DNA from: Saprospirales bacterium GYS_P2D | GTDB lineage: Bacteria; Bacteroidota; Bacteroidia; Chitinophagales; Saprospiraceae | Direction of reading: 5' to 3' | NCBI GenBank assembly: GCA_009833045.1 | Contig: WUUP01000006.1 | Span: 149,369-213,368, forward strand | DNA: 64,000 nucleotides | Shown: in pieces, positions 10,401 to 18,300 of the stretch | Layout: each line of letters opens with the position of its first letter | How positions within the stretch are numbered: position 1 is the stretch's first letter | Position numbers and translations under genes: made by a program | The notes under the pieces: generated by a model | The model's input: the letters and a program-made list of their open reading frames with translations, nothing else | Told to the model about the DNA's origin: nothing | Database searches by the model: none

Positions 10401-10626
10401 TGAGCCCTCTCAGGTTATCTTCGATCTTGAGGACGACTCCTTCTTCTATCTCAGCGGGGGAGGCACCTGGATAGGCTACCGATATGGTGATATTCTCGGA
10501 AGGGAGTAGCGGGAAATAACTACTATTCATCCTCATGAGACCCTGTATACCGCCCAAGATCATGGCGATCATGAGCACATTGACAGCGACTGGATACTTT
10601 ATGAAATATTCAATAATCTTTCTCAT
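7459..10626 (-). CDS. RND-family efflux permease (AcrB/MdtB-like)
   Basis: A 1055-residue proton-driven inner-membrane pump. It begins with the RND opening KYPVAVNVLMIAMI, has a large periplasmic loop, then a TM bundle with the proton-relay pair Asp395-Asp396 in GILVDDGIVIGEN. A second periplasmic loop is followed by the matching second bundle (LGIIALIGILVNDGLVLVGKF, where the repeat carries Asn-Asp). Length is normal for HAE-type pumps. It lies 8 bases after the adaptor and precedes the TolC-like gene, so all three pump parts are present. The divergent class of Bacteroidota RND pumps includes lipophilic-drug and metal exporters; metal-specific methionines are not apparent, so organic substrates seem likelier. 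Regulation is probably through the first gene, a MarR protein. Confidence 0.93.
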   Translation of the reverse strand: MRKIIEYFIKYPVAVNVLMIAMILGGIQGLMRMNSSYFPLLPSENITISVAYPGASPAEIEEGVVLKIEDNLRGLIGIERFTSTSSENVATINIEVEKGQDINVVLADVKNAVDRVPSFPVDMEPPVIAKQEPLNLCVDFTISGDNVPLKTLKNITRGIEDDLRALGASQISVSGFPDEEIEIAVREKDLRAYNLTFNEVAQAVAATNILTTGGSIKTEVEEYLIRANNRNYYGDEMDYIVVKADNNGKVIRLRDVADVRDKWSENPDRLYLDGKEAISIAVSTTNSEDFLGRVEDVKNYIEKFNAENTSVQLDITQDRSISLLERTRILLENGGYGILLVMLLLSIFLKPSLAFWVAIGIPVSFMGMFIIVPDIITINVMSLFGMLIVIGILVDDGIVIGENIFYHYEMGKTPVRAAIDGTMEVLPAIMSAILTTVVAFCTFFFLDARIGDFYKEVSIVVVVTLLVSLIEALVILPAHIAESRAMKKDKKGFLINVWADRIMVWMREKLYIPLLRFGLNHPIFGISIPISLFLLTLGSINGGIIGVTFFPRISSDRVNITLQMPKGTNETITDSIITQIEDAAWRANETLTEKQTGNKPVIESIIRRLGPGTSNATLTLNLLPGESRDASAPQISNAVEEEMGPVYGAESLIYGSGSNFGGMPISVALIGSDITELKGAKESFKQTLRNLGTLKDIADNDPQGIKEIKLQLKENAYLLGLTLNDVMSQVRSGFFGRSVQRFQRGRDEIRVWVRYDRDNRVSIKNLDDMWIVTADRNRVPLSEIAEYEISRGEVGINHLDGVRQILVSADLKDPEGSATDILTDIQDNIMPRILAEYPSVTPLYEGQNREAGKVLGSMKATLPVIFLVMYMIIAFTFRSYSQPLLLFGLIPFSLIGVSWGHWVHNSPISMLSTLGIIALIGILVNDGLVLVGKFNTYLKTGLPFKKALVEAGRSRFRAIFLTSITTAVGLAPIIFEPSRTAQFLIPMAISIAYGIVMATFLTLFVLPLYLYFNNSRKLVWKWLRTGEWVDRASLERAVMEIHHEKAAAAEINGDH

Positions 10627-10634
10627 GCTGAAGC

Positions 10635-11747
10635 TTAGTCGGTGATTTCTTTAACGAGCATGCCTTCGTATGCTCCCGGGATAGATTTAGATAGGACTTT
10701 AGTGCCATCTGCGAGACCTCTGATGAGTGCGGTCTTTTCTTTGAAATAGACTGTCTCGACAGGTACTAATTTGAGTACAGTATCCTGTACTTGATATACG
10801 CTATTATTGTTGATGAGGAGCTTTCGGTCGATCTCAAAGACATTAGATTCTTGCTTTGCTTCCAGATCGGCCTCGAGGTACATTCCTTCTTTGAGTCCAT
10901 CTCCACGTACCTGAATGAATACTGGTATCGTCTGGGATCCGGGGTCCACAGTAGAGTTGATACGGATCACCTTGCCCGTGTAGGTTTTAGTACGATCTAC
11001 ATTGTACAGCTTTACTTCAGTGCCCGTCTTTAGGAGGTCTGAGTATGAAGTGTTGACGGCTACCTCGAGCTCATATGTATATGGACTGATGAAAGTCCCG
11101 AGCTGCTGCCCAGTACGTATGAGAGTGCCAGGATCTACGAGTGCTTCTGTCAGGATGCCATTGTATGGAGCGGTGATGACATATTTACTATATCGCTCTT
11201 CTTGATTTTTGATATTATAATATTGTGTATAGATGTTCTTGCTGACTACGTAGAGCTTTTCTTTTTCGTTGATAGGCTCTGGTAGTGGCTGGAGGGTTTG
11301 ATTGACATCGAATGTCGATATGTATTTTTCCCAGTGGGGCAGTGACTCTTGATAGTCAAATCGGAGATCTGGGAGCATCAACACTAATTGATTGTACAGA
11401 GTACTACGCTGAGACTTTAGGCTGAGTGCTTGTTCTTCATTATTGATACGTAGGAGCGTCTCACCCTCAGCAAAGTAGATACCTGGCTTAAATGACTTAT
11501 CGCTATGCTCAAAAACTCCACTTACCTCTGCAAAAAGCTGCATGCGATTGCGAGCCATGAGATTTCCGCTGGTTTTGACATTTATCGGCAAAGACTCATT
11601 TTTAATAGTCTGAGTGAAGACTTGAGTTACCTTTTGCTCGACAGTACCTCGAGGTGCTGTCTTTTGATTACTGAGTTTTTGATAGAAGTAAAAAGCTCCT
11701 ATCAGTGCCGCTATGGCTAATACCGCAATGATACTTTTTCTAATCAT
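10635..11747 (-). CDS. RND efflux periplasmic adaptor subunit (HlyD/AcrA-like)
   Basis: A 370-residue membrane-fusion protein with an N-terminal signal anchor (MIRKSIIAVLAIAALIGAFYFY). The lipoyl/barrel halves flank a short helical hairpin: GVFEHSDKSFKPGIYFAEGETLLRI forms the first lipoyl part and KYVITAPYNGILTEALVDPGTLIRTGQQLG the second, with the helical segment between (QALSLKSQRSTLYNQL). The membrane-proximal domain ends in VKEITD. The hairpin is shorter than in AcrA, a common Bacteroidota form. It follows marR by 23 bases and precedes the permease by 8, so it is co-transcribed and would bridge pump and TolC-like channel. Confidence 0.92.
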   Translation of the reverse strand: MIRKSIIAVLAIAALIGAFYFYQKLSNQKTAPRGTVEQKVTQVFTQTIKNESLPINVKTSGNLMARNRMQLFAEVSGVFEHSDKSFKPGIYFAEGETLLRINNEEQALSLKSQRSTLYNQLVLMLPDLRFDYQESLPHWEKYISTFDVNQTLQPLPEPINEKEKLYVVSKNIYTQYYNIKNQEERYSKYVITAPYNGILTEALVDPGTLIRTGQQLGTFISPYTYELEVAVNTSYSDLLKTGTEVKLYNVDRTKTYTGKVIRINSTVDPGSQTIPVFIQVRGDGLKEGMYLEADLEAKQESNVFEIDRKLLINNNSVYQVQDTVLKLVPVETVYFKEKTALIRGLADGTKVLSKSIPGAYEGMLVKEITD

Positions 11748-11770
11748 CTGCTTGCTAATATTTTAAGTAG

Positions 11771-12217
11771 TTACGATTTAGTATTGTTGATATTTGATTG
11801 GATGACCATTGATATGGCTCGGAGTTGATCGAGCTGCTCTGGGTCGAGACCTTTCTGCATTTGGACCGCACTCTCATACATGATCGGCATACACCGATCT
11901 GCGAGTTTGTTTCCTTTGCTTGTCAGATAGACTTGTTTTACTCTTTTGTCTTTTTCATTTTGGATACGCTCTATGAGTCCGCTTTTCTCCATAGTGTCGA
12001 GAAGGCGAGCGATTGTAGTTTTGTTTCTTTCTGTACGATGAGCGATCTCATTTTGGCTTAGCCCATTTTCGATTCTTAGTTTGATGAGTACCAGTAGTTT
12101 TTCTCGACTGATGGTGATCTTGGCTTTTTTTAATTGATCCTTTAGATACATCCCGATCATATGCTGCGTCTTTCCAAAATAGGGCAGCACAGTCTCAAAT
12201 AACTTATTTTCGGTCAT
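11771..12217 (-). CDS. MarR family transcriptional regulator of the efflux operon
   Basis: A 148-residue winged-helix regulator. The recognition region NGLSQNEIAHRTERNKTTIARLLDTMEKSGLIERI is a classic MarR helix-turn-helix and is followed by the wing NEKDKRVKQVYLTSKG. It is the first gene of the efflux operon, so it most likely represses or tunes its own transcript and responds to a pump substrate; that role is inferred from family habit. An inverted repeat about 30-65 bases upstream of its start could be its operator. The final residues end in an Asn/Lys-rich tail. The divergent phosphatase gene starts 134 bases away and might share the control region. Confidence 0.9.
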   Translation of the reverse strand: MTENKLFETVLPYFGKTQHMIGMYLKDQLKKAKITISREKLLVLIKLRIENGLSQNEIAHRTERNKTTIARLLDTMEKSGLIERIQNEKDKRVKQVYLTSKGNKLADRCMPIMYESAVQMQKGLDPEQLDQLRAISMVIQSNINNTKS

Positions 12218-12246
12218 GAAATGATTGTTTGATCACAGTGTGACAT

Positions 12247-12280
12247 AGTTGTAATTTCTGAATTAGATGCAGATACAACT
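12247..12280. promoter_or_regulatory. Candidate MarR operator, inverted repeat
   Basis: AGTTGTA at 12247-12253 is mirrored by TACAACT at 12274-12280, with a 20-base spacer that contains the smaller AATTTCTGAATT repeat. It sits between marR and the divergent phosphatase gene, where an autoregulatory MarR site would be expected. Assignment is by position only; 7-base arms could arise by chance. Confidence 0.3.
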
Positions 12281-12350
12281 ATTGGAGTTTAAAGATGTTT
12301 GTGATTTTTAGATATTAAATTCAATTTCGCTCAGATTAACATTTTATTAC

Positions 12351-12965
12351 ATGAGTAAAAAGGAGCTATATATCATCCGACACGGGCAGACCGACTACAA
12401 TAAAAAACGAATCATACAGGGTAGTGGGGTAGACTCGGATCTCAATGATCGAGGTCGTCAGCAGGCTGCCATGTTTTATGATAAATATGGAGCAATGGAT
12501 TTTGATCTGGTGATTAGCTCTCGACTCAAGCGATCATACCAGACGGTAGAGCCATTTTTGAAAAAGAATAAACTACCTTACCAGAGTACGCCGCTGATCA
12601 ATGAGATCTGCTGGGGCGTCCACGAGGGTAAAGAGGGCAATCTCTTTCTGAAAAAGGCCTACGAGGAAATGATCAATGAATGGAGTGTGGGCAATTTTGA
12701 TGTATCGCTGGAGGGAGCTGAGTCTGCACGTGAACTATCAGATCGGGTGACTCGTTTTGTCAGATACATCAGTAGTTTACCAGAGGAGAGGATTTTGATA
12801 TGTACTCATGGTAGGACGCTCAGATGTCTAATGTGTGTGATGAAAGGACAGCATCTCCGAGAGATGGAGTCCTATAGTCATGATAATACTGGACTCTTCT
12901 TAGCAGAGCAGCTCAGTGATTTTCATTTCATCCTCGAGAATGACACCAGTCATATCATCCACTGA
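12351..12965 (+). CDS. Histidine phosphatase family protein (phosphoglycerate mutase-like)
   Basis: A 204-residue enzyme of the branch-1 histidine phosphatase superfamily. The catalytic signature YIIRHGQTDYN puts the phospho-accepting His at residue 11, with partner arginines in RLKRSYQT and the second His in LICTHGRTLRC. Such proteins remove phosphate from sugars, sugar phosphates or cobalamin precursors; length and motifs do not decide between PhoE-, GpmB- or CobC-like roles. No cobalamin or glycolysis gene is nearby. The next gene, a DedA-type membrane protein, follows after 81 bases and may share the transcript. Confidence 0.88.
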   Translation: MSKKELYIIRHGQTDYNKKRIIQGSGVDSDLNDRGRQQAAMFYDKYGAMDFDLVISSRLKRSYQTVEPFLKKNKLPYQSTPLINEICWGVHEGKEGNLFLKKAYEEMINEWSVGNFDVSLEGAESARELSDRVTRFVRYISSLPEERILICTHGRTLRCLMCVMKGQHLREMESYSHDNTGLFLAEQLSDFHFILENDTSHIIH

Positions 12966-13046
12966 TGATAGAATCGTGATAATCTCTCAGTAAAAATGTA
13001 ATATTACCAGAGAGTCCGACCATGGGCTCTTATCTCATAAAAACGT

Positions 13047-13610
13047 ATGTCACAAAGCTTTAGCGAATTCTGGGCCTATGTGCTACTCTATGTCGCCACG
13101 ACACTGGAGGGTGAGGTAGCCTACATCACAGCAGTCATTGCTGCCAAGGTCGGAGAACTCCAAATCATCGGTGTAGCTATCGCTGGCTTATTGGGAGGTT
13201 TTACTCGAGATATGACTATTTTTTCGGTAGCCCGATATGGAGGTGAAAAATTTTTAGATAAACGTCCAAAGCTCAAAGAAAAAACTCGCAAGGTAAGTAG
13301 ATGGGTCATCAGTCGTCCTCCGTATTTGTTGGTTTTTCATAGATTTATTTATGGGCTCAGTACGGCTACGGTCGTGTCATTAGCGCTATCGAGGATTACC
13401 CGATGGCAGTTTTTGATTCTCAATTTTTTTGCTTGCCTCACTTGGGTTGTTGGCTATGGTATATTAGGATATATAGCTGCTGATCAGGTCATGTATCACC
13501 TTGATTGGCTCAAAGAACATTTCTTGTACGTCATGGGTGGTCTACTGGTTTTAGGAGTGCTTTTGTTCAGATATACGACTCGAGAGAAGACCTCTTCATT
13601 GCCTGACTAA
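13047..13610 (+). CDS. DedA/VTT-domain membrane protein
   Basis: A 187-residue integral membrane protein of the DedA (SNARE-associated, VTT) family, which includes flippases for undecaprenyl phosphate and phosphatidylethanolamine. Visible marks are the re-entrant region TTLEGEVAYITAVIAAKVG, the glycine-rich ALSGGF-like segment GLLGGFTRDM, and the arginine loop HRFIYGLSTATVVSLALSRI typical of the family. At least four hydrophobic segments are seen, the last being LYVMGGLLVLGVLLF. Function here is inferred from the family; which lipid is moved cannot be read. It lies between a phosphatase and an oxidoreductase gene without obvious functional link. Confidence 0.85.
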   Translation: MSQSFSEFWAYVLLYVATTLEGEVAYITAVIAAKVGELQIIGVAIAGLLGGFTRDMTIFSVARYGGEKFLDKRPKLKEKTRKVSRWVISRPPYLLVFHRFIYGLSTATVVSLALSRITRWQFLILNFFACLTWVVGYGILGYIAADQVMYHLDWLKEHFLYVMGGLLVLGVLLFRYTTREKTSSLPD

Positions 13611-13707
13611 TTGGCGTTTCTGAAGGTGTCAATTAATTACAGGGCTGTGCTAAACACTTTGTGCCTTCATTCATTATCATCACATCAAATACTAATTAAA
13701 CAAAGAA

Positions 13708-14709
13708 ATGAATAAACAGCTATTGCTATCCAAAAGGCCCGTCGGGCTCCCTGATGAAAATACCTGGACAATGACAGAGACTGAGATCCCAAGTATCTCT
13801 GATGGTCAGATCCTTGTCAAAAATCACTATATCTCACTCGATCCAGCGATGAGAGGATGGATGAATGACGCTAAGTCATACATACCACCTGTACAGATCG
13901 GTGAGGTCATGAGAGCAGGTAGTGTCGGAGAGGTCGTAGAGAGTAAGAATGATGCTTTCCAAGTAGGAGACTTTGTGACTGGATGGGGTGGCGTACAGCA
14001 GTACTCTGTTGATGATGGTAAGTCAATGTATAAGGTAGATCCATCACTTGCGCCATTACCTACATATATTGGTACACTCGGTATGCCTGGGATGACGGCC
14101 TACTTTGGTATCATCCGAGAGGGCCAGATCAAAGAAGGAGATACCGTACTCGTATCTGGTGGTGCTGGAGCTGTGGGCAGCGTAGTAGGGCAGATCGCTA
14201 AGATCAAAGGCTGCCGAGTGATCGGTATCGCCGGTGGTCCAGATAAGTGCAAGTATATGACAGAGACGCTGGGATTTGACGGAGCTATCGACTATAAAAA
14301 TGAAAATGTACATGCTGGCATCAAGAGAGAATGTCCAAAAGGCATTGATGTGTATTTTGACAATGTAGGAGGGGATATCCTCGATGCAGCCTTAGCTCGC
14401 ATCAATAGAGGAGCACGTATCGTCATATGTGGTGCGATCTCGCAGTACAATAATAAAGAGGCCGTTCAAGGTCCGAAAAACTATCTATCACTCCTCGTCA
14501 ATAGAGCATCTATGAAAGGAATGGTGGTCATGGACTATGCTAAAGACTATGGCATGGCAGCTCACGAAATGGGCACCTGGATGGCCCAGGGAAAACTAAA
14601 AAGTAGAGAGGATATCTATGAAGGAATAGAAAATTTTAGAGAAACGTTTTTACGTCTTTTCTCAGGTGAGAAAATGGGTAAGCTCGTGCTCAAAGTAATC
14701 GAAGATTGA
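13708..14709 (+). CDS. NADP-dependent MDR-type oxidoreductase (CurA/PTGR-like)
   Basis: A 333-residue zinc-free medium-chain dehydrogenase/reductase. It opens with the family pattern LLSKRPVGLPDENTW and HYISLDPAMRGWM, and has the nucleotide-binding segment VLVSGGAGAVGSVVGQIAK (AxxGxxG type) followed by the NADPH-preferring stretch VIGIAGGPDKC. It closely matches the NADP-dependent enone/alkenal reductases (YncB/CurA, leukotriene B4 12-dehydrogenase class), which reduce the double bond of alpha,beta-unsaturated ketones and aldehydes, probably for detoxification. It stands alone, with a terminator directly after it. Confidence 0.9.
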   Translation: MNKQLLLSKRPVGLPDENTWTMTETEIPSISDGQILVKNHYISLDPAMRGWMNDAKSYIPPVQIGEVMRAGSVGEVVESKNDAFQVGDFVTGWGGVQQYSVDDGKSMYKVDPSLAPLPTYIGTLGMPGMTAYFGIIREGQIKEGDTVLVSGGAGAVGSVVGQIAKIKGCRVIGIAGGPDKCKYMTETLGFDGAIDYKNENVHAGIKRECPKGIDVYFDNVGGDILDAALARINRGARIVICGAISQYNNKEAVQGPKNYLSLLVNRASMKGMVVMDYAKDYGMAAHEMGTWMAQGKLKSREDIYEGIENFRETFLRLFSGEKMGKLVLKVIED

Positions 14710-14740
14710 TTTTATTTGATAAGATTTGTTTTTAAGTATA

Positions 14741-14771
14741 GAGGATTCAGCTGGCTGGATCCTCTTTTTTT
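14741..14771 (+). terminator. Rho-independent terminator after the oxidoreductase gene
   Basis: GAGGATTCAGC pairs with GCTGGATCCTC (one G-U pair) and is followed by seven Ts. The T run touches the stop region of the convergent VOC gene, so two converging transcripts meet here. Confidence 0.75.
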
Positions 14772-15126
14772 ATGCGAATTCGCCAATGTGCCAAAGCACT
14801 CCCGCCGGATCATGTAGAAAGAACTCTCTACCCCAAGACTCTACCTTGATATCTGATATTTTCACTCCAGTATAGTTTTTGGGTAGCTCGAGTGATAGCA
14901 GTCGAGCATGGTACTCATCGAGATTATCTACTTCGAGAAATAGCATTGTATTCTCGATCCACTCCTGCACATAGTAGTCCTGTAGATAAAATCCAAAGCG
15001 CTCATCCATCTTGAGATATACCATCTTGGGACCCAGATCCACCTCCTCAAATCCCAAGTCTTGATAGAAGATACGGGAGTCATTGTAGCTTTTACTCCCG
15101 ATGAATGTGCGTATAGATTTTACCAT
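14770..15126 (-). CDS. VOC family protein (glyoxalase/bleomycin-resistance fold)
   Basis: A 118-residue vicinal-oxygen-chelate protein. It shows the paired beta-alpha-beta-beta-beta pattern: first half IRTFIGSKSYNDSRIFYQDLGFEEVDLGPKMVYLKM, second half MLFLEVDNLDEYHARL ending in FFLHDPAGVLWHIGEF. The C-terminal H/E pattern (LWHIGEF) fits metal binding or its remnant. These proteins act as isomerases, dioxygenases or drug-binding proteins, and small single-domain ones are rarely assignable. It is a monocistronic minus-strand gene between two plus-strand genes. Confidence 0.8.
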   Translation of the reverse strand: MVKSIRTFIGSKSYNDSRIFYQDLGFEEVDLGPKMVYLKMDERFGFYLQDYYVQEWIENTMLFLEVDNLDEYHARLLSLELPKNYTGVKISDIKVESWGREFFLHDPAGVLWHIGEFA

Positions 15127-15226
15127 GATTTTTTATATTATCTACAGCTAAAGTACTGTATGCCGTAGGACTGAATGATATCTGCGCCTGAAATATATTA
15201 TTTTTCTTAATATATAGTCTTATATT

Positions 15227-15234
15227 TATCTTTG
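15227..15234 (+). promoter_or_regulatory. Bacteroidota -7 promoter element for the giant T9SS protein gene
   Basis: TATCTTTG exactly matches the Bacteroidota primary-sigma -7 consensus TAnnTTTG. It lies about 130 bases upstream of the start at 15364 in an A/T-rich intergenic stretch with T-rich sequence near -33, giving a leader of about 120 bases. Confidence 0.5.
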
Positions 15235-15363
15235 ATTTACGTTACTGTGACGATAGCCTACCTGGATTGTAGTCTGACATTGAGTCGGAGCACATAGGAT
15301 CTTCTCGATTCTGATATCAAGTTTTTTTGCAATAAATCTAACATCACTATAATCATACTCTAC

Positions 15364-18300
15364 ATGCAACAAGTAGCATCTCATCTCACATCGTCTATCC
15401 ACCAGATAGTACTCATGCTCTGTATAGTATTCATGATCCAGCCTCTCTCGGCCAATGATCCTATACTCGGAGCACAGACCGCCACGGTTCACTTCTCTTT
15501 GGACAATTGTGAGTCAATCATACCCGGAGAGACACCGAGGGATTATTCAGAGTTTACAGCCGAGATAGATTCGGCAGCATTTGTGGATCTTGGCGTTGTT
15601 GGAGGACATCTCTATCGTACCGATAGTTATGTCAATATCCACTCATGTGCGCCAGGTGTCGATGGTACGCCAGCGATGTGTGTCTCTGCTCGTCGTACCT
15701 GTGACTACCAGCCACTGACTAATAAGTCGGTGAGATTTGATATCAGTGTCAATCCTCGTGAGGGAGATACCGTAGTAGTGAACAAGCTATCCTTTTGGGA
15801 GTTGGCCCCAGAGGAGTTTACCTTTTTAGATGGAGTATCAGGCCCCAATGCTTATCCTACACTATATGGTGTGCGAGTGCTCAGAGATGACGTCGAGGTA
15901 TATCGACAGACAGCGATACCAACCTCACAGGAGTGGAGTTTGGAAGAGATAGATTTCACCGGAGTAGATGCGTTTATTGTGAGTGAGTCTGCAGTATTTA
16001 GCTTTCAGCTATTGGGATATTGCTCATTTCAAAATTTTGAAGATGTACAGATTTGGGACTTAGATGAGATATCTATCGAAGTATCCTCTTTCGTAGAGGT
16101 CGATGGAGGAGAGTTATTTGGAGGACCATTTGAGTTTTGTGTGGGAGATGGTTTTAAAGATTCTATCAGAGCTGACCAAATCACACTTCGTAATACTATA
16201 GGAGCTAATCAGCAGTGGGTGATCACAGATGCAGATAGTGTGATATTGGGATTGCCGGCAGATATCACAGAGGTCGATTTTGATGGTGCTGAGTTTGGCA
16301 ATTGTCTCATCTGGAATGTCAGTTACGAAGGTGAGATGTCTGGACTCGAAGCGGGATTTCATATAGATGACATAGAGGGTTGTCTTGATTTTTCTAATCC
16401 TCTGAGCGTCATCCGAGTGACAGATGGGATGATATGTGATATCGCAGTGCCATTATCAGGAGGGAATCTTAGCATATCAGACAGCGATCGTACGACGATA
16501 GCGATCTGTGCAGGAGATGGATTCGCAGATCCGATATCACTCGAGGTGAATAATGAATCTGGAGTGTTCAGCAGGTTAGTGATCACAGATGCTGATGGAG
16601 AGATATTAGCATTACCCGATACTAATGTTGTTGATTTAGAAGGAGCTGGCGATGGTCAGTGTCTCATCTATAATATAGTGTACAATACGGATCGTGATGA
16701 TCTCATCGTAGGAGCAGATATCAATGAACTCGGTGGAGTATATGCGCTGTCTAATGCTATCACTGTCAATAGAACAGGAGTAGTCGGTGGCAGCCTCACA
16801 GGAGGACCTTTTGATTTTTGCATTGATGGAGAAGCAGATTTTGTCAATGGTGTGGATGTCACAGGAGTTATGGGTATGGACATGCAGTGGGTCATCACAG
16901 ACCAAGTGGGAATCATATTAGGATTGCCAGATAGTATAGAGGCTGTGGATTTTGATGCTGCAGGTACAGGTACCTGCTTGATTTGGTATTTGAGTTATTC
17001 TGGAGAGATCAGCGGATTAGCAGATAGCGCTAATGTCGCAGATTTGGCGGGCTGTTTTGCTTTTAGTGATTCTATAGTGGTCAATAGATCTGGGATTTCT
17101 GGAGGCACGCTTTCAGGCGGTCCCTATGATGTCTGTGTAGATGGTGAGCCAGATTTTATTACTGATATAGTCGTTCTTGGCGTAGAGGGATTCGAAACAC
17201 AATGGATCGTGACTGATGAAGCTGGTAATATTTTGGGACTACCAGATAGCATTGAGCAGGTGGATTTTGACGCTGCAGGTACTGGCTCATGTCTGATATA
17301 TTATTTGAGTTATATAGATGATATAGCAGGACTGAGCGATAGTACCTCACTTGATGATATAGTAGGATGTTTTGGCCTGTCCAATCCTTTGGCTGTGACT
17401 CGTACCAGCGCAGAGGGAGGCACGCTATCTGGAGGTCCTTATGACATATGTGTTGACGGACAGCCAGATTTCATCACAGATATAGTACTCACTGATGCCA
17501 CAGGCGCTAATATGCAGTGGATTATCACCGATACTTTGGGTAATGTCATAGGTCTCCCTGATAGTATTCATCAAGTGGATTTTGATGCAGCTGGAGCTGG
17601 AATATGTTTGATCTATCACTTGAGTTATTCAGATGGGATAGAAGGCCTCAGTGACTCTACTAATGTCAATAAACTTAGTGGCTGCTATGATCTATCTAAT
17701 CCAATAACAGTAAATAGAGAAGGCGTCGACGGAGGCGTCTTGACGGGTGGAGACTTTATTTTTTGCGTAGACAGTATTGCAGACTTTGCCATAGGAGTAG
17801 AGCTGAGTGATGCGCTCGGAGCCAATAGCCAATGGGTGATCACCGATACCTCTGGCAATATACTCGGCCTACCCGATAGCGTAGAGCAAGTAGACTTCAA
17901 TGATGCAGGAGCTGGTATCTGTCAGATCTGGCACTTGAGCTATGCAGATGGTTTGACAGGCTTGACAGATAGTACTAATGTATCTGATTTGGCAGGCTGC
18001 TATGACTTCAGTAATGCACTGATAGTGACCCGAGTTGACAGCGGCGCTGTATGTGGAGATACCATGGTGGTGACACCATTAGTTGGTGGATCATTGACTA
18101 TCGCTGGCGATACTATCGTGACAGTAGATATCTGTGCTGGCGATGGTGTAGCGGATAGTATAGATGTGGACTTAGTGGAAGCCTCAGGAGATAGTAGTGC
18201 ATGGGTGATCACGGATACATCTGGTTTGATATTAGGCGTACCTCTGATGCCACCATTTGACTTGGAGGGAGCAGGAGCTGGTGTCTGTCAGATCTGGCAC

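Noticed and set aside
15226-15492. 88-codon minus-strand frame across the start of the giant gene
   Set aside because: It overlaps the signal-peptide region and the promoter element, and its composition does not look like a protein family.
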